From the NCBI RefSeq assembly GCF_027921745.1, contig NC_079238.1, positions 5,394,001 through 5,458,000 on the forward strand: a stretch of DNA of 64,000 nt, read 5' to 3'. The stretch's first letter is position 1. Each line of letters opens with the position of its first letter. The translations under genes and the position numbers were made by a program. The notes beneath the pieces are model-generated. The model was not told where the DNA came from. It searched no databases and was given only the letters and a program-made list of their open reading frames with translations. This DNA comes from Schizosaccharomyces osmophilus (Eukaryota; Ascomycota; Schizosaccharomycetes; Schizosaccharomycetales; Schizosaccharomycetaceae). Shown here one piece after another: positions 52,196 through 61,849 of this stretch.

Positions 52196-53071
52196 ATGGT
52201 TTTAGAACAAGATGTTTTTGGTTACATACCTAATAATAGACTAGCAGGAATAGCCATAGCTTTGTTCATCATTGCTTTTCTTCTGCAAATAGGAATGTTA
52301 ATAAAGAAGCGAAAAAACATTGTTTGGGTGCCTTTAGTGGGAACATTTGGAGAACTTGCAGGTTGGATATGCAGAGCTTATGCTCATTCTCATTTTGAGG
52401 GCTATTCCGCCTATATTGGACAATCCATTGCTTTGCTGATATCTCCAATCCTTTATTCAGCTGTATTGTATGTCTTGCTTTATCAATGGGCACTCATATA
52501 TGGTGCCCAATTTTCCCTCCTTCCACCGAAGCTGTATGTTGCTGTATTTGTTACTGCAGATGTTATAGCTTTTCTTATACAATGTTCTGGTGGAGGATTA
52601 TCCAGTAGCAAGTCTTCTCAGAACCTGGGGTTCGATATAGCACTCGGGGGTATCATTTTCCAGTTGTTGTCTACTATCCTATATGTTGTATTACTGGCAA
52701 TCTTTGTATATGGTGTAATTAAAAATAGGCCAATGCGCAGGACAACTACTTCTTCGCCGGGCTCACCAAGGACGAAAACAAATGATTTGGCATTTTTGTT
52801 TTTGATATTATCAACCATTGCAACTTTGGTCCGCATTGTTTATCGTGTCATCGAGTTTGCAAGCGGTCGTCAAAGCAAAGTTGCCACTACTGAGCTGTGG
52901 TTTGCTCTGTTTGACTTTGTACCAATGATTATTACTGCATGTTTTCTTATTCCTGCACTTTATCCTTGCTTATACGAGCAAGACTACATAAACTTTCATC
53001 CAAATTTTCTTCCGCCCAACATGTCTCAATCATCTGAAATGGACGAAGTTTCTTTGAATAAAGTTGTTTAA
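52196..53071 (+). CDS. RTA1-family seven-helix membrane protein (copy 1)
   Basis: A 291-residue integral membrane protein of the fungal RTA1/Rsb1 family. Members include proteins linked to resistance to 7-aminocholesterol or sphingoid bases and lipid translocation. The ATG at 52196 precedes YIPNNRLAGIAIALFI, the usual start of helix 1. Seven hydrophobic segments can be counted, with family blocks EYSAYIGQSIALL-like (here EGYSAYIGQSIALLISP), QWALIYGAQF, DVIAFLIQCSGGG, a loop of Ser/Thr/Arg, LVRIVYRVIEFASGR and WFALFDFVPMIITAC. The C-terminal tail is short and Ser-rich. It is followed 1.4 kb later by a diverged copy in the same direction with similar upstream DNA. The transported compound is unknown. 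Confidence 0.92.
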   Translation: MVLEQDVFGYIPNNRLAGIAIALFIIAFLLQIGMLIKKRKNIVWVPLVGTFGELAGWICRAYAHSHFEGYSAYIGQSIALLISPILYSAVLYVLLYQWALIYGAQFSLLPPKLYVAVFVTADVIAFLIQCSGGGLSSSKSSQNLGFDIALGGIIFQLLSTILYVVLLAIFVYGVIKNRPMRRTTTSSPGSPRTKTNDLAFLFLILSTIATLVRIVYRVIEFASGRQSKVATTELWFALFDFVPMIITACFLIPALYPCLYEQDYINFHPNFLPPNMSQSSEMDEVSLNKVV

Positions 53072-53269
53072 CCAGATAGATGCTTTGAACTACGCCGTTC
53101 AATCTTTTAAGGATAAATGCCCACAGGTGACAAAATTTGTTTCAAATTGTGTTTATAACAAGAACGTTATAATCAATGATGTGACGAGATATTGGATAAA
53201 AAGGTAAAAGGAAAATACCGTCTAATGGAAACCAACCAAGGGTATTTTATTTATGTGTTATGTGTTATG

Positions 53270-53301
<32 letters not shown>

Positions 53302-53796
53302 CCTTATTTGCTTTACTTAACCCAAGTCGAAGAATAAATCAATGCTGCGTTGCTATACCGTGTCACAATTGCACTTAACCAAACTTTTAGATATTGCTCC
53401 TTTGAGTGTTTTATTCCTCTGTTGTTTGCATATTCTTTTTTTTTTGTTTTAATTCGGTTTAAAACATTCAATTAGCGACATTTATATGATTGTATGACTG
53501 AGTATATGGACTTGAAGGTTGAAAAAGTTATCTACTTATGCTTGATTCTACTCAGTATGGGCTCTAAGTATTTCGGGGTCCAGTGACTTGATGAACTAAA
53601 TAGACGGCAACTAGATTCAGTAATCCCAGATCAGTTGAATCTTCCAATCCAACGCCAGGTGTATATTTCTTCTAAAGTAGATTATTTTGAAAAATTTTTA
53701 TTGTTTATTATTTGAATTAGAGGGATTCTTTTGTATTATTACTTTCAATATATCGTTTGACAACTACCATCAAATTATTGTAACGAGGTCACTGAC

Positions 53797-54270
53797 CTGC
53801 CTGTCACGTTAGTAATTCTCACGGGTTATGAGAATAAATATCCGATGGGAATAATAACTACAAAAGTAGGATTGTTTTCGTGAATTGGACTATGTTGTAC
53901 TACGAGTATAGACGCTAGTCATGTCTAGGAATCTGGTTAGCTAAATTGAAAGTAGGAAGACGATCTTATTTAGCCAAACCAGTCGAGTCTTCCAATGTGA
54001 AGAGTTCGACTGTGGATTCATAGTTTATATATCTTTTCTAGGATAGCTAACGTAATCTATCTCTTTGTTAAACAAAGTTTCTTTTTTTGAAAGACTTCTG
54101 CTCCAAAGGACTGTCCGATTTGTTAATATCGTAATTTTTTTTAATTTGTTTACCATTCGTAATATCTCATCCTTTTAGTCTTATTGTTCTCGTCAATATT
54201 AAAAATATACTTTTAAAATGATATATTATAATATATATAAAATAAAGAAGACACCTATTGTGACAGGCAG
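53797..54270. repeat. Segment bounded by 11-bp perfect inverted repeats (possible MITE or solo LTR)
   Basis: CTGCCTGTCAC (53797-53807) and its exact complement GTGACAGGCAG (54260-54270) bound 474 bp of non-coding DNA. The inner ends read TG...CA as in LTRs, but no 5-bp direct duplication is seen outside. It may be a miniature DNA transposon, an old solo LTR or chance. It lies between the two RTA1 copies, just before the duplicated promoter. Confidence 0.35.
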
Positions 54271-54295
54271 CACCCAAAGGTATCCGAATTACTGA

Positions 54296-54315
54296 GCGAA
54301 GTCCGAATTCCGAAC
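54296..54315 (+). promoter_or_regulatory. TCCGAA direct repeat upstream of the second RTA1 gene
   Basis: GCGAAGTCCGAATTCCGAAC matches the copy-1 site in 17 of 20 positions. It lies about 195 bp before the ATG at 54491. A further shared block, ATAAGCCATAAT then a GCTTTAAA element, follows in both promoters. Confidence 0.5.
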
Positions 54316-54490
54316 AACGGTAAAACAAGAGAAATAAGCCATAATAGAATGCTTTAAAAGACATAAAATTCATGAAAGTATGTTGCTGTCATTCTTTGGT
54401 ACATTCTGTTTACTCCTTTCCTAAGTGACAAAAACAACAGGGTAATTGTTTGCAAAAGTTGATAAATCTTGGCCAAAAAACTCATGACAA

Positions 54491-55300
54491 ATGGTAGTCA
54501 AAAGATATATGTTTGCTTACATACCCAATGCAGCACAAGGAATTAGTGCTATTTTACCGCAATGGGATGCGAAGCTAAAGTCGCGAAAGTCTGTTCTTTG
54601 GATCATGCTTTTGACTAGGATACTGAAAGAAATTGAATGCTCCATCTACAGATCCTCTCACTACTATTCAAAAGGTTATTCTTCGAATGTCGGAATATCC
54701 ATTGCACTACTTGCACCAATCTTTTGTTCAGTTGATTTATATGTTTTACTTTTTCACTGGAAATTAGTTTATGGTCCTCGGATTTTATTCCTCCAGCAGA
54801 AACTATATGTCGCTCTGTTTGTTACCGAAGATCTAATAGCCATTTATATGCACTGCTTTAATGGAAGTTCAAAAAATGCTAGTCTGTTTCGAAGTCTCGG
54901 TTCGTACGTGGCGGCCAGCAGCGTCATCTTGCAGCTTTTCTATACCCTCGCATTATACATACAGATAATTTTCGTAGTTGGTGTACTTAAATATAGACCA
55001 ACGTGTAACTTAAGTGGATATTCGCTAAGACCACCAAAAACAATCCGAGATGACTCGACCTTATTATTTACAATCTTGTTAACAAGTGCCGTTTTGGTCC
55101 GCACTGTTTATCGTACCTTCGAGTATGCAAACGGTCGTCATAGCCAAACTGCCACTCCTGAACTGTGCTTTGCTCTGTTTGACTTTGTTCCGGTAGTTTT
55201 TTCTACTTTCAAAAAAATTCCTGCAAACTATCCTCGTCTGTGCATGCAAGAAGCTGTTAGCTATCTTTTGAAATTAACCGCTATAATGTTATATTTTTAG
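54491..55300 (+). CDS. RTA1-family membrane protein (copy 2, diverged)
   Basis: A 269-residue open frame clearly related to copy 1 at 52196. Matching blocks are FAYIPN, GYSSNVGISIALLAPIF, DLYVLLFHWKLVYGPR, QKLYVALFVTEDLIA, VLVRTVYRTFEYANGRHS and FALFDFVPVVFS. The frame is intact, but helix 1 is shortened and less hydrophobic (ISAILPQWDAKLK), a family glycine segment is replaced (TRILKEIECSIYRS), and charged residues enter helices 5 and 7. These changes suggest relaxed selection or a new role. Tandem duplication including the promoter is the simplest origin. It may be expressed, since its upstream repeat is kept. Function unknown. Confidence 0.75.
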   Translation: MVVKRYMFAYIPNAAQGISAILPQWDAKLKSRKSVLWIMLLTRILKEIECSIYRSSHYYSKGYSSNVGISIALLAPIFCSVDLYVLLFHWKLVYGPRILFLQQKLYVALFVTEDLIAIYMHCFNGSSKNASLFRSLGSYVAASSVILQLFYTLALYIQIIFVVGVLKYRPTCNLSGYSLRPPKTIRDDSTLLFTILLTSAVLVRTVYRTFEYANGRHSQTATPELCFALFDFVPVVFSTFKKIPANYPRLCMQEAVSYLLKLTAIMLYF

Positions 55301-56446
55301 CAACATTATACCTAGTTGGTACAGTATATAATCGTCCTTTGGAACGTTGAGTTTTGTTTAAGTTATTTTGTTGCATTCAGGTTCGAAAAGATACCAAATA
55401 AAGGAAAAAGAATATAAAAATGGCATTACGGAAAGCATAATTATTTTTCCTATACTCTTTGATACTATTTTACAGAAAATAAATTATGATTTAACGAGAT
55501 ATTTCAAAAGCTTCAGAAGCCTCAGAGTTCTGAATAATTAGTATTAACATTGTGTGGATGGTTTACTACTTGATGCATCGGTGTAAACAACTCCGTTGTG
55601 TAATAGGCGACATTTGAATCGATCACTGCAATTCATAGGCTCTATCATAAAATAAAAAACTTTACGACCTCGTTGTTTGTAAATCTTACTCAAACCCTTG
55701 CTATGTAATAGCTCTTACCTTCACAAGTTTAATTCCATGTGTGTCTGTCTACATTGAGTTTAAAGGAGAGATACTTACATGAATAGAATTGCGTCCGCTT
55801 TTGTAAACCAAAAAAAAAACCAAATAATTTCACTGACAACGCTGTTCTTCACACGAAATATGTCATTTATCATAAACATTTTCGCTGCCCATTAGGTGAG
55901 GGCATTGATTTCTTCCTTTTATGATTGTAAATTTTCATTCATTTTATTTGCTTAGCAGTAATGCCGCTTCGATCAACAACCATCATGGCGTTCTAAATAT
56001 CATTTTCTGAATTCTTTGCTTTTCCATTGTTGACGCTTTCGAATGTCACAACCCTAACCTAAAGAAGGTCGAACAACTATAAAAAAGGAATTTTTGAATA
56101 GCAATTCTTTACAGTCAATCGCTTCATTCTTTGGTGAACAATTTCGTCTAGTCCTTGGCATGACTAGAAGTATGCGTTGAAGCGTAGAAGAAATTAAGAC
56201 GAAGTGGGCATCCGTTTCGGATTCATCCATGATGATTGGAAATCATTTTGTCTACATCTTTTCAGCATAGTCCATCCATCATATTATATATATATTTTTC
56301 AGATAAATTTAATCAAATCGGTTTATAATCAAATGATGTACTTTAAATTTATACACAATGAAGTATGAATTAAGCTGTAAGAAGTAGGAAACGAAAAAAG
56401 AGCTGTTGTACATGTAAAAGAATCCTCGGGCATAATACCAGTTGCT
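55301..56446. other. Convergent intergenic region, 1.15 kb
   Basis: AT-rich region at the right edge of the accessory segment. No gene, RNA or repeat is recognised. Confidence 0.55.
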
Positions 56447-56707
56447 CTAAAGCCCTTCATAGCGCTGTTCAAACTTGGACCTGCGGGTTTCTTGACCACT
56501 GATTGAGGACAATGCATACGAGTCTGGGTTGTTTAGAGGCATGTTTGTAATGTCCTTAATTGATACCATATAAGGACGAGGTAAGGTTGTGTTAATCGTG
56601 TACGATGCTCCATTCGCCAAGACAATTCGTTGTCTAAATACTTGTGCGGTTTTTGGCCTTGGGGTCAAACCCATTTTAGAGCTTAAAGAAACAATTGATG
56701 GCCTCAT
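56447..56707 (-). CDS. Small protein, probable mitochondrial ribosomal protein bL31m
   Basis: An 86-residue basic protein. The block RIVLANGASYTINTTLPRP then KDITNMPLNNP and SKFEQRYEGL resembles fungal mitochondrial L31 (yeast Mrpl36: a degenerate DGS...PKGE...QDQRNNPLWNP...FNKRY pattern, from memory). The N terminus has Arg, Ser and Lys without acidic residues, fitting mitochondrial import. If correct, it is a large-subunit mitoribosomal protein in the matrix. It lacks the long C-terminal extension of budding yeast Mrpl36, but S. pombe-type proteins are often short. It lies 358 bp downstream of rpl4 on the same strand. The match is moderate, and other small mitochondrial proteins are possible. 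Confidence 0.55.
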   Translation of the reverse strand: MRPSIVSLSSKMGLTPRPKTAQVFRQRIVLANGASYTINTTLPRPYMVSIKDITNMPLNNPDSYALSSISGQETRRSKFEQRYEGL

Positions 56708-57065
56708 ATTAAATAAAAAAAAGGGTCAAGATCCTTAAGGATAAAATGAGTATACTGCCTTTATAGAAGAGTGGAGTTGGAGAGAAGAATATTGCTTGAT
56801 ATTTGTTGTATACAGTGTTTTAGCGTGAGCCTCGGTAGTAAACAGTAACAAGATTTCACGCTTATACAAATTTATTTATTTTTTTACGTTTACATTCTAA
56901 TTTTATTTGAGTTGCTCGCTTCTTGCTTTCTAACTCATGACTGTGATTTGTATCATACTACAAAAGGCTTGAATTCCAGTAGATATCCTGAAAATGCAAA
57001 ACTATCCTACTTTACTTGATTTGAAATAAGACCCAAACAAAAAAAAATTAATATTGACCTATTAT
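56708..57065. other. Short intergenic region
   Basis: A 358-bp AT-rich region between the stop of rpl4 and the start of the small protein gene. Nothing else seen. Confidence 0.55.
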
Positions 57066-58157
57066 CTAGTTCTCATGTAAAACATTCAAGAACTTCTCAC
57101 CAGCAGATTTGGTGGTCTTACCGCTGTCAATCTTGACATTGTGCTTGTAGGCCTTGGCGTAAGGGTTAAGGCGGAGCATAACGTTCTTGTTCTTAAGAGG
57201 GTTCTTCTTTTGAACGTTAGTACGCTTAACAACAGCGGGACCGGCAGGCTTAACAATGCTTTGGATTTCATCAGAGTTGATGAGACGGGTAACATCAGCG
57301 TTAGAGATAACGTTTTGAGGGAGGACATAGTCCTTTTTGAATTGAGAAACTTCAGTGAAGCTACCGAAGACGTTGTCAAGGAGGTCGAAAGCAGACTTGG
57401 TCCAGATGACGAAGCGACCCAAGTGACCACCAGGGGCAAGTTGAAGCAAGTTCAAACGACGAACGTTGACAAGCTCAACACCGGGAACGTTACGGAAAGC
57501 CTTAACGATACCAGCATCCTCGTTGAAAACAACAAGAGGACCACGACGTTGAACGTAACGACGGTTACGAAGCTTACCCTTACCAGCACGGAGCTTGCGA
57601 GAGTTGGTAACCTTGGCAACATCACGGAAGGCCTTGAGTTTCTTCAACAAAGCAACGGCCTCCTTGGTCTTTTGGATAGTTTGGATAGAGTCTTCGATAA
57701 CCAAAGGAACTTCAGCAATTTCCTCAACACGGTGACCACGGGCCAAAAGGAGAGAAGGAACACCAGAGGCAGCAACAGCGGAGGCAATAGCATAACGCTT
57801 TTCGTTTTGGTTGACCTTAACATGCCACTTACGCCAAGTCTTGGTAGGGGCGAACATGCGACCGCTACGGCACATGTTACCAAAAGCAGCTTGACCGGCA
57901 CGGTGAGTACCACCACCACCGACACGGGGAATACGAGCAAGAGCACGACCAGTACCCCAAGATTCAGCAGAGGTTTGGTGACCAGCCTTCTCGGAGACGG
58001 CGTATGGTTGACGCTTGTTCTTGGCGACAGCAGTGTGAACAGAGCGAACCAAATCGGGACGAATAGGAGCCTTGAAGACAAAAGGCAAGGCGATAGTCTC
58101 AGAAGAGACAGCACCGTCCTTGTTGTAAACACTAACAGTAGGGCGAGCAGCAGCCAT
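57066..58157 (-). CDS. rpl4: 60S ribosomal protein uL4
   Basis: A 363-residue cytosolic large-subunit protein with a loop that reaches the polypeptide exit tunnel. It begins [11 protein letters not shown] and shows the family blocks [56 protein letters not shown], and [23 protein letters not shown]. The C-terminal lysine-rich tail ends in [13 protein letters not shown]. Codon use is strongly biased to the C/T-ending codons of highly expressed fission yeast genes, which leaves long spurious open frames on the opposite strand. Upstream lie a HomolE box and a HomolD-like box, the standard ribosomal-protein promoter. In S. pombe rpl4 is duplicated; neighbours Srp40 and mtd1 indicate the rpl401 locus (from memory). 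Confidence 0.98.
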   Translation of the reverse strand: MAAARPTVSVYNKDGAVSSETIALPFVFKAPIRPDLVRSVHTAVAKNKRQPYAVSEKAGHQTSAESWGTGRALARIPRVGGGGTHRAGQAAFGNMCRSGRMFAPTKTWRKWHVKVNQNEKRYAIASAVAASGVPSLLLARGHRVEEIAEVPLVIEDSIQTIQKTKEAVALLKKLKAFRDVAKVTNSRKLRAGKGKLRNRRYVQRRGPLVVFNEDAGIVKAFRNVPGVELVNVRRLNLLQLAPGGHLGRFVIWTKSAFDLLDNVFGSFTEVSQFKKDYVLPQNVISNADVTRLINSDEIQSIVKPAGPAVVKRTNVQKKNPLKNKNVMLRLNPYAKAYKHNVKIDSGKTTKSAGEKFLNVLHEN

Positions 58158-58699
58158 TGTTCAGTTGTTAGATTTGCGGAAAGCTACTACAACTTAGGAG
58201 TCAATATTCTGGGTCATACAAAACAGTCACGTTTTCTAACACCCAGGGTAGGGTATCATATAATTAACCTCGTTAGGAAAATATTAAAGCCTTCGTTTAT
58301 AATGATCAAAAAATAAAAGCACGATTGGTTTTCCAGCAGCGTCTGGAAATGTTTAAAAGGGTAAGCAAAGTAAATAACATTGATTGTCTAAACTAATTTT
58401 CTTATTTTCTACCGAGGATGAATTTTTTTCACGAGCGCTACTGCCAGACTAAAATCGCAATGCTTATGATTTTCTTATTTACACGGCAGCAAGATAAACA
58501 TCAAACGACCAAAGGGAGTTTTTCATACTTTGTATTAGAGTGTCCGGATACTGCTCCATTGATGCGTACTAAGTCTTGTCTTACCTTGTGCTTCCTATAA
58601 ATAATTTGACATATAGCGACGCACACCTATCCATTTTAAACCCGTCTAAACCAAAAAGAAAGAGAAGGAGTGAGAGAGGCAGAGGCCGAGAAGAAGAAT
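58158..58699. other. rpl4 promoter / Srp40-like 3' flank
   Basis: A 542-bp region. Its left part holds the HomolE and HomolD-like promoter elements of rpl4, listed separately. The rest is AT-rich with no further feature. Confidence 0.6.
58224..58254 (-). promoter_or_regulatory. HomolD-like and HomolE boxes of rpl4
   Basis: On the minus strand ACCCTACCCT (complement of 58245-58254) is an exact HomolE box. CGTGACTG (complement of 58224-58231) differs by one base from the HomolD box TGTGACTG. HomolD serves in place of TATA in fission yeast ribosomal-protein genes, with HomolE upstream as here. The HomolD-like box is 67 bp before the ATG. Confidence 0.85.
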
Positions 58700-60028
58700 C
58701 TAAAACTTAATGCTTCTCACATCCAAATTAATTCTACCGCCACGGTAACTGCCACGCTTCTTTTTATTCTTTTCTTGACGAAATCCTTTACCGCGAGTAA
58801 CACTCAAATCTTGATTAGCTTTGGCTCCATAGTCATCTTCACCGAAATTAAAAGCATTATCCCTATGAGCTTGAGAAGCAAACTCCCACTGGGAGGGGTC
58901 ACCAACCCGGCTAAAAGGCTTTTTCTCGGTACGAGCAGATTTCATTGAAGCTGAATCGCTTTGAGAGTCCTCGTGCTTACGCTTGCTGCCTTGTTCAGAT
59001 GAGGAAGATGAACTAGACGATGAAGAAGCTGAAGAAGAGGATGAACTTGATGATTTGGGTTTTTTATCCTTAGAGGATTTTGAGGAACTTTTTTCTGACT
59101 CGGATTCGCTAGATGATGAGCTTTCATCAGAATCCTCTGACTCGGAAGAACTTTCTGAGGAGGAGGAAGCTGAACTACTAGAAGAGCTTGACCCAGACTC
59201 AGAATCCGAATCGGATTCGTCGCTAGAAGAGCTTGAATCGCTTTCTCCAGAAGAAGAAGAAGACTTACTTGACTTTTCACTTTCATTGTCCTCAGAGTCT
59301 GAGGAACTAGAAGAGCTGCTATCAGAACTGTCATCGTCCGAGGAAGACGAGGACTCTTCGTCGGAGGAGGCGGAGGAGGAAGAAGAGGAACCAGAAGAGC
59401 TGCTATCAGAACTATCATCGTCAGAGGAAGACGAGGACTCTTCGTCGTCGGAGGAGGAGGAGGAAGAAGAGGAACCAGAAGAACTGCTATCAGAACTGTC
59501 ATCGTCAGAGGAAGACGAGGACTCTTCGTCGTCGGAGGAGGAGGAGGAAGAAGAGGAACCAGAAGAACTGCTATCAGAACTGTCATCGTCAGAGGAAGAT
59601 GAGGACTCTTCATCGGAGGAAGAAGAGGAAGAGGAAGAACTAGATCCACTTGAAGACTTTTTTTCACTTTCAGAGGATTCGCTCTCACTTGATGATGAAG
59701 AAGAGCTAGATGATTCTTCAGAATCTGAAGAGGAGGATTCTTCATCAGACGAAGATGTCGAATCTGAATCATCACTGCTTTCTTTTTTGGTGCTTCTTTT
59801 TACCTTCTCGGTGCCTTTTTCTTTAGAACTTTCTTTTTCATTTGAAACATAAGAGGCAATTTCCTTATGGGACAACAAATCTATCAAACTTTTCTTATGT
59901 GTTTGTTTTTCACCAGTTTCGATACTGCCTTCCTTCGCGAAAGCCTTTGCTGTCTTTTCAAAACCATTATCTACCAAAAATTGATAAACTAAAGGGCAAA
60001 CCTTGTTCTTCACGTCAATTCCTCCCAT
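58700..60028 (-). CDS. Srp40/Nopp140-like nucleolar phosphoprotein with LisH motif
   Basis: A 442-residue protein with the Nopp140 (NOLC1) layout. A LisH motif near the N terminus (LVYQFLVDNGFEKTAKAFAKE) is followed by a very long Ser/Asp/Glu-rich tract, about residues 80-340. The conserved SRP40 C-terminal domain follows: EKKPFSRVGDPSQWEFASQA, HRDNAFNFGEDDYGAKANQDLSV and RGKGFRQEKNKKKRGSYRGGRI. The Ser tract is a target for casein kinase 2 in relatives; family members chaperone snoRNPs between nucleolus and Cajal-like bodies. The ATG at 60028 is chosen because the frame upstream has only a TTG. Four 28-residue repeats inside the tract are encoded by 84-bp DNA units. Position matches S. pombe SPBC1711.05. 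Confidence 0.93.
   Translation of the reverse strand: MGGIDVKNKVCPLVYQFLVDNGFEKTAKAFAKEGSIETGEKQTHKKSLIDLLSHKEIASYVSNEKESSKEKGTEKVKRSTKKESSDDSDSTSSSDEESSSSDSEESSSSSSSSSESESSESEKKSSSGSSSSSSSSSSDEESSSSSDDDSSDSSSSGSSSSSSSSDDEESSSSSDDDSSDSSSSGSSSSSSSSDDEESSSSSDDDSSDSSSSGSSSSSSASSDEESSSSSDDDSSDSSSSSSSDSEDNESEKSSKSSSSSGESDSSSSSDESDSDSESGSSSSSSSASSSSESSSESEDSDESSSSSESESEKSSSKSSKDKKPKSSSSSSSSASSSSSSSSSSEQGSKRKHEDSQSDSASMKSARTEKKPFSRVGDPSQWEFASQAHRDNAFNFGEDDYGAKANQDLSVTRGKGFRQEKNKKKRGSYRGGRINLDVRSIKF
59316..59651 (-). repeat. 84-bp tandem repeat inside the Srp40-like gene (4 copies)
   Basis: The segment CTGCTATCAGAACT recurs at 59316, 59400, 59484 and 59568, each 84 bp apart. Units differ by a few bases. 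Each codes for 28 Ser/Asp/Gly-rich residues, so copy number can change without breaking the frame. Confidence 0.9.
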
Positions 60029-60734
60029 CTCGACGATCTGTGATGCTTGAGCAGAATTTTGCAAGCAGGTTAATTTTTACAAGTGGCTAGTGCAATATAA
60101 ACTGTGACTCTTTGATATACTTATGGTATAATACTATCGGGTACAGTATTGATATCTGACATAAATGTAAATCTCCCAGTTTTGGGATAATATTTCGATT
60201 ATAAAATGTTCTACTATGCACTTAAGCAGTCAGTAGTGATGATAATCAAGAGTCTACTTGAATGATAGAAACGTTGGAAGGTAATCCCAGTAGGTTTCGT
60301 AGCTAGTTTACACTAATGTTAAGAGCGGTTAAAGGATAGTAGAAATGAAAAATAAAGTTTTTCCAACGGTCTGCCTGTTTACTGATTTAACTCGACAGGT
60401 CTATAAGCTTATTCTTACTATGTAAATCCTTGCTAGGATAAGTTATTTGAATTTATCCATTATAGTAATACAAGAGGTATTGCTTTCTTCCAAAATATTG
60501 TCTATTGTTGAATGCAAGCTATCAATTTCCATAAAAAGCGTTCATTGAATAGAAGTTATTATATTAATTAGAGAATTATGCATTAAGTATATATACTTCC
60601 AAAAAATAACGATATTACCAAAAATGATGATTCTTCGTACAACTAAGAAGCAATGCTATGAAGCTATAACCATCAAAAGCTTCGGTATGGAGTTTTAAGC
60701 AAGACTAAAAATAAAGAACCATATACTAGCTGCT
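60029..60734. other. Intergenic region, 0.7 kb
   Basis: AT-rich region between the Srp40-like start and the mtd1 stop. Nothing else recognised. Confidence 0.55.
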
Positions 60735-61849
60735 TCAGACATCAATAGGATTGTTACGTTGGTAGGAAGTTAGGCGAATGAGATTTCGTAAGAGCATGGA
60801 GATAGTTACTTTACCAATACTGGGTACATAAATGCCTGCATGTTCTTTAAGAGACGGAGCATCAAAGTTTTTATCACTTGAAAAACAAATGCAAACAGCT
60901 CCATCACGAACTAGGTAAGAGGGGAATTTATAGTTGCTGGAAGGAACACCGCATATAACAACGTCTGAAATCGGAGCAACATCTTCTAATTTCAAACTGG
61001 TTTCGGTGACATCGTGCTTTCGACTGCGAATTCCCGCTCCTCGGGTAAAGAGCTGAACATTGTTGATATCAACGGAGTAGACCTTTGCACCATCATTCGC
61101 AAGTAATGCTGCGAGAGGACGACCAACAATTTCACTACGGTTCACGACAGTAATAGTTTTTCCATAAAGACGATTACCATAATTGATAATTTTGTTGTAA
61201 ACTCCCAAGTACTCCAAAATCTTTACGATAGCCAAAGGTGTACAGGGCAAAATTGACTTCCTTGTCTTCTCATCGTCTAGATGTCGAATGTTGTGGTACA
61301 TGTTCATCACGTACTTATGGCACAAACCTTCTACATCCTTTTCAGGTGAAACGACCTGCTGTAAATACTGGTCCTGGCGGTTTCCAAAAACGGGAAAATA
61401 AATCATCATGCCATTGACATTCTTATCGAGGTTTGCCTCGACAATGGCATCTTCCAAGTCGTCCTTGGAAACTTCTCGGAGCTCAAAAGCAAAACCAATC
61501 TCCTTACAGGTTTTTTCAGTCCACTCTAAGCATTCATTAGGACCACGCAAAATCATATAAAGACTTTTTATTACATACCAGCATACATGCGAGCAGCGGG
61601 ATCTGTATTAGCAAGAAATCCAACTAACATTGGAACAGGCTCAAATCGCTTAACTAGCTCCTTGAGCTGACCTACAAACGATTCAGCCACTCTGCTAGCA
61701 TATACTACTTCTAGAAAATACACATGTAAGTAAATCGGTTTTTTATGTCTGGGAAGAAAGACTGACTGCTGCATTTGAAAAAGCTTTCATCTTTCGAGAA
61801 CAAACATACTGCAGCTGTTGACGGGTTCTGATACATTCTGTTGGCTCAT
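60735..61849 (-). CDS. mtd1: Methylenetetrahydrofolate dehydrogenase (NAD+), 3 exons
   Basis: A 320-residue cytosolic NAD-dependent 5,10-methylene-THF dehydrogenase (yeast MTD1 type), which helps supply one-carbon units for purine synthesis. Exons: 61849-61810, 61710-61579 and 61525-60735; the joined protein has the same length as yeast Mtd1. Blocks matching Mtd1 include MLVGFLANTDPAARMYA, joined across intron 2 to EWTEKTCKEIGF, then GMMIYFPVFGNRQDQYLQQVV, KSILPCTPLAIVKILEYL and VVNRSEIVGRPLAALLANDGA (cofactor-binding). ICGVPSSNYKFPSY and GKVTISMLLRNLIRL close the protein. The start is the only ATG that gives a short first exon with a proper GTATGT donor. S. pombe SPBC1711.04 is the likely ortholog. 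Confidence 0.95.

Larger units (their letters stand above)
53072..54490. other. Intergenic region between RTA1 copies, 1.4 kb
   Basis: Contains a 24-nt T run (53278-53301), the 474-bp segment with 11-bp terminal inverted repeats (53797-54270) and the TCCGAA repeat. The last about 190 bp resemble the upstream DNA of copy 1, so the duplication included the promoter. Confidence 0.6.

Noticed and set aside
57141-58316. 391-codon open frame on the plus strand
   Set aside because: It is fully antisense to rpl4. Strong codon bias in the ribosomal gene removes stops on the other strand; the translation resembles nothing known.
58942-59852. Long open frames on both strands (277 and 289 codons) over the Srp40-like serine tract
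   Set aside because: The serine-codon repeats give stop-free Glu-rich or Pro/Leu-rich shadows. Only the minus-strand Ser/Asp frame has the LisH and SRP40 domains.
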